NCBI GenBank assembly: GCA_905480645.1
Contig: CAJQRC010000001.1
Coordinates: 130,957 to 194,956 of the forward strand
Direction of reading: 5' to 3'
Length of the DNA: 64,000 bases
Source: an uncultured Tateyamaria sp.
Lineage (GTDB): Bacteria; Pseudomonadota; Alphaproteobacteria; Rhodobacterales; Rhodobacteraceae
Part shown: one piece after another, positions 18,605 through 26,427 of the stretch
How positions within the stretch are numbered: position 1 is the stretch's first letter
How the letters are laid out: every line of letters begins with the position of its first letter
The notes under the pieces: generated by a model
What the model was told of the DNA's origin: nothing
The model's input: only the letters and a program-made list of their open reading frames with translations
The model's database searches: none
Made by a program: the position numbers and the translations under genes

Positions 18605-18757
18605 TTAATCTCTTTTTAGATATGACCAGATTGTTGTTTCGATATAATGATAACTCTGTCCAGAGATTATAAACTTAAAGTTGCGCAGCCGACAGTTTAT
18701 CTTATGGAGAGTGAGATAAAGTTTCCGTGCAAGTAGGTCCAATTTTATGAGGTCCAA

Positions 18758-19498
18758 ATGATAAATCTTTTTCTGATAGGCATCGGAACGGGAAATCCCA
18801 AGCACCTGACAGTTGAGGGCAGGCTCGCAATAGCAGAGGCGGATCTTTTTCTTATTCCGCACAAGGGCAATGATAAATCAGATCTCGCAGATTTAAGAAC
18901 GCAGATTATAGCAGATATTCGTTCAGATGCGAATATTGTATCATTTGATATGCCAGTGCGCGATGCCGCCGGGCCGTATATTGATTGCGTAAACGCTTGG
19001 CATAAAGCCATCTCAAATATCTGGTCTGAAGCAATAGCAAATCACCCCAATGCGATACGCATTGCATTATTAGTTTGGGGGGACCCATCCCTCTATGATA
19101 GCTCAATAAGAATTGCAGCCCTTCTCAATCCTGTACCAAAATTGACTGTCATCCCAGGCATTACCTCTATTCAGGCGTTAACAGCGGCTCATGGAATTTC
19201 GCTTAACACCCTTAATGCACCAGTGACAATATCTACTGGACGTCAGTTGCGAGATCACGGATGGCCTTTAAATACTGAAACATTGGTTGTCATGCTTGAC
19301 GGCACTTGTGCATTTCAGGAACTTGATGGAGCTGATTATGACATTTGGTGGGGGGCATACCTAGGAATGAAAGAACAAGTGCTTGAGGCGGGGAACCTTT
19401 CTGAAACAACACCACGGATTATTGAAAGACGTGGTGTTTCAAAATCCTCGCATGGTTGGATAATGGACATATACCTGTTACGCAAACGCTCTATTTAA
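18758..19498 (+). CDS. cobF: Precorrin-6A synthase (deacetylating) CobF
   Basis: CobF methylates C-1 of precorrin-5 and expels the acetyl group, giving precorrin-6A, a step specific to the aerobic pathway. It has 246 aa, the usual length. FLIGIGTGNPKHLTVEG (residues 5-21) is the SAM loop, and VIPGITSIQALTAAHG and TGRQLRDHGWP are family motifs. GAGG lies upstream of the ATG. Unlike the other cob genes it is separated from its neighbour, by 153 bp containing a perfect TATAAT at 18643-18648 but no good -35. It may have its own promoter, although read-through from cobA is equally possible because I see no terminator in the gap. Confidence 0.94.
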   Translation: MINLFLIGIGTGNPKHLTVEGRLAIAEADLFLIPHKGNDKSDLADLRTQIIADIRSDANIVSFDMPVRDAAGPYIDCVNAWHKAISNIWSEAIANHPNAIRIALLVWGDPSLYDSSIRIAALLNPVPKLTVIPGITSIQALTAAHGISLNTLNAPVTISTGRQLRDHGWPLNTETLVVMLDGTCAFQELDGADYDIWWGAYLGMKEQVLEAGNLSETTPRIIERRGVSKSSHGWIMDIYLLRKRSI

Positions 19499-19690
19499 AG
19501 CATGTTTATTTAGGTTTACGAACTATAAACACAAATCTATCGTCTGCATGCTCTGAACCCTAGCCCCCATGCAAATGTTACCATTTTTCAAACGAAAACT
19601 GAAAAATAAACAAAGCCGTAGTGCTGTTATTTTGTTATTAGGCGACTTAGAGCGAATGAAATGGACACAGAAAATCAATCAGTTAAGAAA

Positions 19691-20806
19691 TTAGAATTCA
19701 ACAACCGCTCGAATAGACTTCCCTTCGTGCATAAGATCAAAGCCATAATTGATCTGATCTAGGGTCAATTTATGCGTAATCATCGGGTCGATTTCAATTT
19801 TTCCACTCATATACCAATCTACAATCTGCGGAACATCTGTACGTCCTTTTGCGCCACCAAATGCTGTCCCACGCCAAACTCTTCCAGTTACCAACTGAAA
19901 AGGCCGAGTTGAAATTTCTGCTCCAGCGGGTGCCACGCCAATGATAATACTTTCTCCCCAGCCCTTGTGAGCAGCCTCAAGAGCTACTCGCATCACAGTC
20001 GTGTTTCCTGTGGCGTCAAATGTGTAATCAGCCCCACCACCAGTCAAATCAACTAGGTGAGCCACCAAGTCCTCCTCTATCCTAGTAGGGTTCACAAAAT
20101 CTGTCATTCCAAAATACTTACCAATTTCTGCTTTATCATCATTTAAATCAACACCCACAACTTGATCAGCACCTGCAAGCCTCAGTCCTTGAATCACATT
20201 AAGACCGATGCCGCCCAAACCGAACACCACGCAACGCGACCCAATTTCCACTTTTGCAGTATTGATGACCGCACCAATGCCCGTCGTTACACCACAGCCA
20301 ATATAGCAAATCTTATCAAAAGGCGCGTCTTTCCGAACCTTTGCCAAAGCAATCTCTGGTACAATTGTATGATTGGCGAAGGTAGAACATCCCATATAAT
20401 GGTGGATGGGAGTTCCATCGAGCATCGAAAAACGGGTCGTTCCGTCTGGTAGCAGACCCCGCCCTTGCGTTACACGAATTTTTTGGCACAAATTAGTTTT
20501 ACCTGACAGGCAATATTCACACTCACGACATTCGGGCGTGTACAGCGGGATAACATGATCTCCAGCTTCGAGAGTTGTGACGCCTTCACCAACCTCTAAA
20601 ACAATACCAGCGCCTTCGTGCCCCAAAATTGCAGGGAAAATTCCCTCAGGGTCATCACCAGACCGCGTAAATTCGTCAGTATGGCACAAACCAGTGGCTT
20701 TTATTTCAACTAAGACTTCGCCCTTTCGAGGCCCGTCTAGATTGACCTCCATGATTTCAAGAGGCTTTCCAGCTTCTACTGCAACTGCCGCACGAGTTTT
20801 GATCAT
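19691..20806 (-). CDS. S-(hydroxymethyl)glutathione dehydrogenase / class III alcohol dehydrogenase
   Basis: This zinc-dependent NAD enzyme oxidises S-hydroxymethylglutathione, the spontaneous formaldehyde-glutathione adduct, and can also act on S-nitrosoglutathione. It has 371 aa from the ATG at 20804-20806, with GGAG about 9 nt upstream; a further in-frame start 5 codons upstream is less likely. Catalytic zinc ligands appear in GLCHTDEF and GHEGAG, and structural zinc cysteines in ECRECEYCLSGKTNLC. GLGGIGLNVIQG is the NAD Rossmann motif. It plausibly works with an S-formylglutathione hydrolase, which is not next to it here. A TTGACA lies upstream at 20859-20864 (minus strand) without a clear -10. 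Confidence 0.95.
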   Translation of the reverse strand: MIKTRAAVAVEAGKPLEIMEVNLDGPRKGEVLVEIKATGLCHTDEFTRSGDDPEGIFPAILGHEGAGIVLEVGEGVTTLEAGDHVIPLYTPECRECEYCLSGKTNLCQKIRVTQGRGLLPDGTTRFSMLDGTPIHHYMGCSTFANHTIVPEIALAKVRKDAPFDKICYIGCGVTTGIGAVINTAKVEIGSRCVVFGLGGIGLNVIQGLRLAGADQVVGVDLNDDKAEIGKYFGMTDFVNPTRIEEDLVAHLVDLTGGGADYTFDATGNTTVMRVALEAAHKGWGESIIIGVAPAGAEISTRPFQLVTGRVWRGTAFGGAKGRTDVPQIVDWYMSGKIEIDPMITHKLTLDQINYGFDLMHEGKSIRAVVEF

Positions 20807-20950
20807 GTTGTATATCTCCACTGAATATGGAATTAATCAATGGCAGCAAAGACAAAACTGTCAATAAAAAATGAATGTGTGAAAGTAGTCTACTAATTGC
20901 CAGTCAATTTTAATTACTTTTTTCAAAGAAAAATCAAACCACAGAAAAAA

Positions 20951-21400
20951 TTATGGTAATAGAAACCAAACCATCACCAGATAAGTCCACTGATGCAGTG
21001 CCTGATCAAAACCAAACGACCGCCAAAATCCAGCTTCATTGGGTCCATACCCAGTATAGTCCGACCATCGGCCTTTGCCCCAATCGATGTGAAAATGTAC
21101 AAACATTTCAACCGCAGCAACAGTCAACCCCAAACCAATTGGAACCCCTATAAGCATCATAACAATCATTGATCCAGCTGCGTGAAGTCCAGCATGCTGC
21201 AGCCGTCCCAAGTGTAAGTACTTTCCACGATCACGCAACATACGTGGTGTTTGTAAAAAGAAATCTGCAAAAAGATGTTTCGTTTGCAGCAAGAAAAGAA
21301 GCACAAACGCGAAAGTAATAGGGTCCTTCAAAACAGATTCCTTTTCGTTTTCCACACCACCGTAAAACGCATTTCTCCAGCCTGCAATCATCCTATCCAC
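20951..21400 (-). CDS. DUF3307 family membrane protein
   Basis: A 149-residue hydrophobic protein matching the DUF3307 family, whose function is unknown. The core ITFAFVLLFLLQTKHLFADFFLQTPRML has the conserved HLFADFFLQ motif at the end of the first membrane helix. A second helix (IVMMLIGVPIGLGLTVAAVEMF) is followed by HFHIDWGKG and a C-terminal helix after DQALHQWTYLVMVW. The start shown is a GTG; an ATG three codons later (about 21391) is equally possible, and neither has a convincing ribosome site. It is divergent from the ABC-like gene beginning at 21481, with an 80 bp shared promoter region. Confidence 0.75.
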   Translation of the reverse strand: MDRMIAGWRNAFYGGVENEKESVLKDPITFAFVLLFLLQTKHLFADFFLQTPRMLRDRGKYLHLGRLQHAGLHAAGSMIVMMLIGVPIGLGLTVAAVEMFVHFHIDWGKGRWSDYTGYGPNEAGFWRSFGFDQALHQWTYLVMVWFLLP

Positions 21401-21480
21401 AGCATTGATTTACATTGATCAAACTTGCTAGTGTCAATGAAGAGGGGTAATGCTTATTTTTTGAATTTTGATTGGTTGTT

Positions 21481-24480
21481 ATGGAACGTTCACTCTTTGC
21501 TTTTATCTGGAAGTATTCAAAACGAGATCAACTTACATTATTGGCTATTACTCTTACTCTGTTTCCACTTCTATATCTGACGCTAGAGTTGCCGAAACGG
21601 ATTATTAACGATGCCATCGGAGCAAAGTCAGGTGTTATTGCAGCGTACGGTTTTGAGTTTTCGCAAATAGAGTATTTGACAGTGCTAAGTGCTGCTTTCT
21701 TGATTGCAGTTTTTGTACACGGCATCTTTAAAATGCGAATCAATACTATGAAAGGCATTTTAGCCGAACGTCTGTTGCGGCGTTTGCGATATAAATTAAT
21801 AGCGCGAATACTGCGGTTTCCTCAACCATATTTTGAGCGGACCAGTCAGGGCGAGTTAGTAAGCATGGTTACAGCTGAAAGTGAGCCAATGGGTGGATTA
21901 ATGGGGGATGCTTTAGCACAACCTGTTCTGCAAGCGGGTCAAATGCTTACAATCCTTGGATTCCTATTCTTTCAATCAATTACATTTGGATTGGCAGCCT
22001 GTGCTTTAATTCCTGTTCAGGCGTGGCTAATCCCACGTTTGCAAAAGCAAATTAATTTATTGAATAAAAAGCGAGTAGTGCAAGTTCGCGCACTGGCCGC
22101 AGACATTGGCGAGGGCGCTGCCGGCGCATCAACATTACGTGTGAATGGTGGCTGGCGTTACCAAATGGCAATGATAGGTGATCGACTCGGACACCTATTT
22201 AACATACGTTTCGAAATCTACCAGAAAAAGTTTTTTATGAAGTTTATTAATAACTTCATTACCCAACTTACGCCATTTTTATTCTATTCAATTGGCGGTT
22301 ATCTTGTCATCAAAGGTGAAGTGACAATAGGTGCGCTGGTAGCTGCTTTAGCGGCGTACAAAGACCTCTCAAGTCCTTGGAAGGAGCTACTGGCCTACTA
22401 CAATCAATCCGCTGATATGTCGCTGCGCTGGGATACTATTACAGAACGCTTCGCCCCAGATGGTATGATCGAAGAGGATCTGTTTTATGGCACTCCTACG
22501 GATATTCCTAGTTTAGCAGGTGATATCACACTGGATCATATGACGGTGCGTGATGGTGACGGCAACCCGGTCCTCGAGGATATCTCTACCGTATTTCCAG
22601 GAGGGTCTTTAATAGGAATTACAGCTCCAAATGAGGAAGACCGCCGCGCCTTGGCAGAGGTGCTAACGCGAGAAACACTACCTAATAGCGGGGCAGTCAT
22701 ATTGTCAGGCCAAAACATCAAAAGCCTTCACCAAGCAGTCATCGCTAAACGGATTGGACATGCTACGTCGAGACCCGTCATGTTCCGAGGTACTTTTGGT
22801 AAAAATGTTTTAATGCCAGTACGTTTTGCCCCCACCAAAAATGTGGTTGACACGGATTTTGCCCGCGAGGCCTTACGAACGGGCAACAGTCCTGACATGC
22901 TTCAAGCCAACTGGCTTGATCCCACAATAGCTGGTTTAGAAAATAGCAGTTATCTTCAAAAATGGTGGAGTGAGCTAATTGAAGGCATGGGGAGCGAGTC
23001 AGCTCTAATACGACGCGCAATGGATCAGACCTGCAATACTAATAACAACCCAGAACTATGCGATGAACTGGTCAAATTAAGACCTGAATTAGCAGATGAA
23101 ATTGCCAAAAATAATCTAAATCGCTTTGTACATTACTTCGACCCAAATAAGTATAATCCAGCTTTACCAGTCCTTGATAATCTTCTTTATTCAACGCCAA
23201 GAAAATCTATTACTCCTGAAGACTTAACCGCCAAAGTTGATTTCTTACAATTATTGTATGACTTAAATTTAGCCGATGACCTTGAGGCCTTAGCACGAAA
23301 TGTAATTGACCTGCTACGCCAAATTTTTGGAACTACTGGAACTGACCATCCTTTATTTTTAAAAGTTGGTCTAGATGTCTCAGTATATGAATCAGCCCTC
23401 AATTTGGTGACTCGTTCACCCCTCGGCACACCAATTGAAAAGGTAGATTTAGCATTGTTGCTCAGTGTCCTCTCACGGGTCACAGCAGAGCAAATAGACG
23501 AAGCTTTTCAAGATAACATCTATAATAATATTCTGGATATGCGACAACAACATGCAGCCACATTACAAGCACTAATGGATGATCTTTACGCACCAATTAC
23601 GTCAAACAAATACTTGACAGGCTTGAGCGTTTTAGAAAATGCGTTGTATGGTAAGCTGTCAGACAACTCTGGTTTGCGCGGTGATGATATCCGTAAGTTG
23701 GTTTTGGACTTATTAAGTGTTAAAGGCCTTAAGCCACTCGTTCTTGAATTAGTTTTCGAAGTGCCCATTTCCTTAGGAGGAGCAAACCTACCTTCACTTT
23801 TTGCTGAACCGTTGTCGATAAGCAGAGCGTCAATCAAACGACCAGATATTCTTATACTTGACCAGGTTATGGCAAGTTATGACGCTGATGCAAAAGAGGT
23901 TCTGTATATTAATCTGAGAAAATTATTGCCCGAAACTACATTGATCTTTTTGAATGATGCATTTGATGACGAAAAAGTTTTCGACCACCATTATGAAGTT
24001 CAACAGGGTCGTTTAGTAGGCGCGAAGGGCGAAAGAACGGCAGCAGATAGTGACGTAACAGCAGACTTAGCACTCAAAGTGGATGCTCTGAGCAAAACTC
24101 CTATGTTTTCGGAATTAAAACGAAAACAGTTAAGACTGCTTGCCTTTGGCGCTCGATGGCATACAACTCATTCTGGTGATTATGTATTCCACAAAAACGA
24201 CGTATCTACTGATGGAGCATATATAGTAATTTCGGGTGAGGCAGATCTGTTATTACCCATTGAAAAAACTGAACCAACGCTAATTGCCACGGTTGGTGCC
24301 GGAGCACTTGTAGGAGAGTTGGGACTAATACGCGGGGAGCCTCGTGCACTAGATATGCGTGCAAAATCAGATTTAAAATGTCTTCGCATCAGTGAAGAAG
24401 ATTTTATGGCCGTTGTGAAAAACGACGGAGCCACCGCTTTCAAGCTACTTCAAGTAATCGCAGGTTATATCAAAACCTAG
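21481..24480 (+). CDS. ABC exporter-like protein with degenerate nucleotide-binding domain and cyclic-nucleotide-binding domain
   Basis: This large protein (999 aa from the ATG at 21481) has an ABC type I exporter membrane domain (about residues 1-330, several hydrophobic helices). An ABC nucleotide-binding domain and a cNMP-binding domain (about 875-995, with the GDYVFHKNDVS...ISGEADLL...GALVGELGLIRGEPRA layout) follow. The nucleotide-binding domain is unusual. The Walker A position reads GGSLIGITAPNEEDRRAL with no GKS/T. The Q-loop glutamine is missing (ATSRPVMFRGT). The signature position is ISLGGANLPS. Walker B is PDILILDQV, with Q in place of the catalytic E. The switch histidine is N (LIFLNDAF). 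About 270 extra residues separate the Q-loop from the signature. ATP hydrolysis is therefore unlikely; I infer a sensor or regulatory role. The substrate is unknown, and the ribosome site is poor. Confidence 0.85.
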   Translation: MERSLFAFIWKYSKRDQLTLLAITLTLFPLLYLTLELPKRIINDAIGAKSGVIAAYGFEFSQIEYLTVLSAAFLIAVFVHGIFKMRINTMKGILAERLLRRLRYKLIARILRFPQPYFERTSQGELVSMVTAESEPMGGLMGDALAQPVLQAGQMLTILGFLFFQSITFGLAACALIPVQAWLIPRLQKQINLLNKKRVVQVRALAADIGEGAAGASTLRVNGGWRYQMAMIGDRLGHLFNIRFEIYQKKFFMKFINNFITQLTPFLFYSIGGYLVIKGEVTIGALVAALAAYKDLSSPWKELLAYYNQSADMSLRWDTITERFAPDGMIEEDLFYGTPTDIPSLAGDITLDHMTVRDGDGNPVLEDISTVFPGGSLIGITAPNEEDRRALAEVLTRETLPNSGAVILSGQNIKSLHQAVIAKRIGHATSRPVMFRGTFGKNVLMPVRFAPTKNVVDTDFAREALRTGNSPDMLQANWLDPTIAGLENSSYLQKWWSELIEGMGSESALIRRAMDQTCNTNNNPELCDELVKLRPELADEIAKNNLNRFVHYFDPNKYNPALPVLDNLLYSTPRKSITPEDLTAKVDFLQLLYDLNLADDLEALARNVIDLLRQIFGTTGTDHPLFLKVGLDVSVYESALNLVTRSPLGTPIEKVDLALLLSVLSRVTAEQIDEAFQDNIYNNILDMRQQHAATLQALMDDLYAPITSNKYLTGLSVLENALYGKLSDNSGLRGDDIRKLVLDLLSVKGLKPLVLELVFEVPISLGGANLPSLFAEPLSISRASIKRPDILILDQVMASYDADAKEVLYINLRKLLPETTLIFLNDAFDDEKVFDHHYEVQQGRLVGAKGERTAADSDVTADLALKVDALSKTPMFSELKRKQLRLLAFGARWHTTHSGDYVFHKNDVSTDGAYIVISGEADLLLPIEKTEPTLIATVGAGALVGELGLIRGEPRALDMRAKSDLKCLRISEEDFMAVVKNDGATAFKLLQVIAGYIKT

Positions 24481-24615
24481 TATCTGCAGTTTTCAATATT
24501 GACCTTAACTCTGTAATAACTTTTTTGCAGCCCAAAACCTATCTTCTAGAAACAGGTTGCTTTACTGATATTGAACTAGAGAACTAAAATGCAAAACGGG
24601 GCGGAGCGCTGCCGG

Positions 24616-26427
24616 ATGAAAATGTTGATAAGCCAATTTTTGGTTTCCTTAGTAATAATGGCTGTCGACTTTAGTCCTGTTAGTGCTTTTGAACTTGATA
24701 TAGTGGTGCCAAGTAATGAGCTTGAAAAAAGCGTTCGAGCAGTATCGCTGGTCAGTGCCATTCAGGTACAAGAAATTAACAAAAACCAAGAACAAACTAG
24801 TACTATAGAAATACTGAGTGCGGCACAGGCCGACTATCGGCGTATAGTAGAGTTACTCTATGATACAGGATATTTTGGCCCAGATATAAGCATAACCATT
24901 GACGGGCGCGAAGCTGCATCAATTGAACCTGTTTATGCACCAGGTCAGATAAATAAAATTACTATCAGAGTAAATACTGGGTCAAAATTTAAATTTGGCA
25001 CAGTTTCAATTAGCCCAAAATCTAGACTGGCAAAACCTGTTAAAGGTTTTTTTAAAGGTGAAACTGCAAGCATAAAAGTAATACGAGACGCTACAGCTGC
25101 GGAAATAACAGGCTGGAGGCAAGATGGCTATGCAAAAGCCGCAGTCAAAGTTCAAGAAATTACTGCTCGCCACTCAGCCAATGCCCTTGATGCTGAAATA
25201 GTTCTTGACCCAGGCCCAAAGCTCCGTTTTGGTGTTCTGCACGTTAACGGACAAAGTACAGTTTCAAAAAAACGTATCCAAGAAATTACAGGTTGGCAAA
25301 GCGGAATTATATTCAGCCCCGATGCATTACAAAAAGTTCAGAAACGTTTGCGCCGAACCGGCACCTTCAGCGCGTCAAACCTGACCGAAGCAAAATCCCC
25401 CAATCCTGATAAAACACTTGATTTCACCGCCACAATTAATGACCAATTACCTCGCCGTTATACCTTTGGTGCCGAGTATAGCACACAAGAAGGACTGAGC
25501 TTAGAAGGTAGTTGGTTACACCGCAACATTTTTGGTCAAGCAGAACGTTTACTATTAGAAGGCTCCATCGGAGGCATTGGCGGTGAAGTTGGAAAAACTG
25601 ATATCGATAGTCTGCTTTCGGCCCGCCTATCTCGGCCTGCTACATTTCGTACTGACTTAGAAGCTTACGCTCTTTTAGCTTTTGAACAGGTGGAAGAGGA
25701 ATATTATGATGCCCGTACTGCTCAGTTGGGGATAGGTGGCATTTATTTTTACTCAATCCAAACTGAATATCGCTTTGGCCTCACCCTCAAAGCTGCAAAG
25801 ACTAATGATGAGCTTGGCACGAACAAATATACTATTCTTATTGTACCAATAAAAGCTATCTTCGATAATAGGAATAACAAATTAGATGCAACATCAGGCT
25901 ATTATGCTGCAATAGGCATAGAACCTTTTCTTAACATTGCCGGAACTAAGAACGGCGTTGTGACTACGGCTGATTTACGTGCATATCACAAAGTTGGCAA
26001 AAATGTGACGTTAGCTATTCGGGGTCTACTTGGGTCTGTAGCAGGCCCATCGATTACCAAGGCACCGGCAGATTACCTTTTTTACTCTGGTGGTAGCGGC
26101 ACGGTGCGTGGGCAAGGATATCAGTCTCTTGGAGTCAATTTAAGTGAAGACGTCACAGTTGGCGGCAGATCATTCGTTGGTTTATCAGGTGAATTGCGAT
26201 TGGCCACTAGTGGCAAGCTCGGTATAGTTGGGTTTTATGATGCTGGGTATATTGGACCAGAAAGCCGGTTCGATAGCTCATCGGGCGAATGGCAAAGTGG
26301 TTTTGGTGCAGGCGTGCGCTACGCAACTGGCATAGGACCAATTCGCATTGATGTTGGATTTCCAGCATCAGGGTCGAGTGACCATAATAAATTCGAAGTT
26401 TACATAGGGATTGGACAATCGTTTTGA
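24616..26427 (+). CDS. tamA: TamA-like outer-membrane Omp85 protein
   Basis: TamA is an outer-membrane beta-barrel of the Omp85 superfamily that, with TamB, helps insert outer-membrane proteins and move lipids. The protein has about 603 aa from the ATG at 24616, with GGAG about 9 nt upstream; an alternative ATG is at 24589. The N-terminus MKMLISQFLVSLVIMAV ending in SAFELD is a signal peptide with likely cleavage after PVSA. Three POTRA-like domains occupy about residues 30-280, and the C-terminal half is a barrel. YSGGSGTVRGQGYQSLG is the Omp85 (V/I)RG(Y/F) motif region (about 488-504). The chain ends in IGIGQSF with a terminal Phe, as outer-membrane proteins do. The stop overlaps tamB by one base. 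Confidence 0.9.
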   Translation: MKMLISQFLVSLVIMAVDFSPVSAFELDIVVPSNELEKSVRAVSLVSAIQVQEINKNQEQTSTIEILSAAQADYRRIVELLYDTGYFGPDISITIDGREAASIEPVYAPGQINKITIRVNTGSKFKFGTVSISPKSRLAKPVKGFFKGETASIKVIRDATAAEITGWRQDGYAKAAVKVQEITARHSANALDAEIVLDPGPKLRFGVLHVNGQSTVSKKRIQEITGWQSGIIFSPDALQKVQKRLRRTGTFSASNLTEAKSPNPDKTLDFTATINDQLPRRYTFGAEYSTQEGLSLEGSWLHRNIFGQAERLLLEGSIGGIGGEVGKTDIDSLLSARLSRPATFRTDLEAYALLAFEQVEEEYYDARTAQLGIGGIYFYSIQTEYRFGLTLKAAKTNDELGTNKYTILIVPIKAIFDNRNNKLDATSGYYAAIGIEPFLNIAGTKNGVVTTADLRAYHKVGKNVTLAIRGLLGSVAGPSITKAPADYLFYSGGSGTVRGQGYQSLGVNLSEDVTVGGRSFVGLSGELRLATSGKLGIVGFYDAGYIGPESRFDSSSGEWQSGFGAGVRYATGIGPIRIDVGFPASGSSDHNKFEVYIGIGQSF

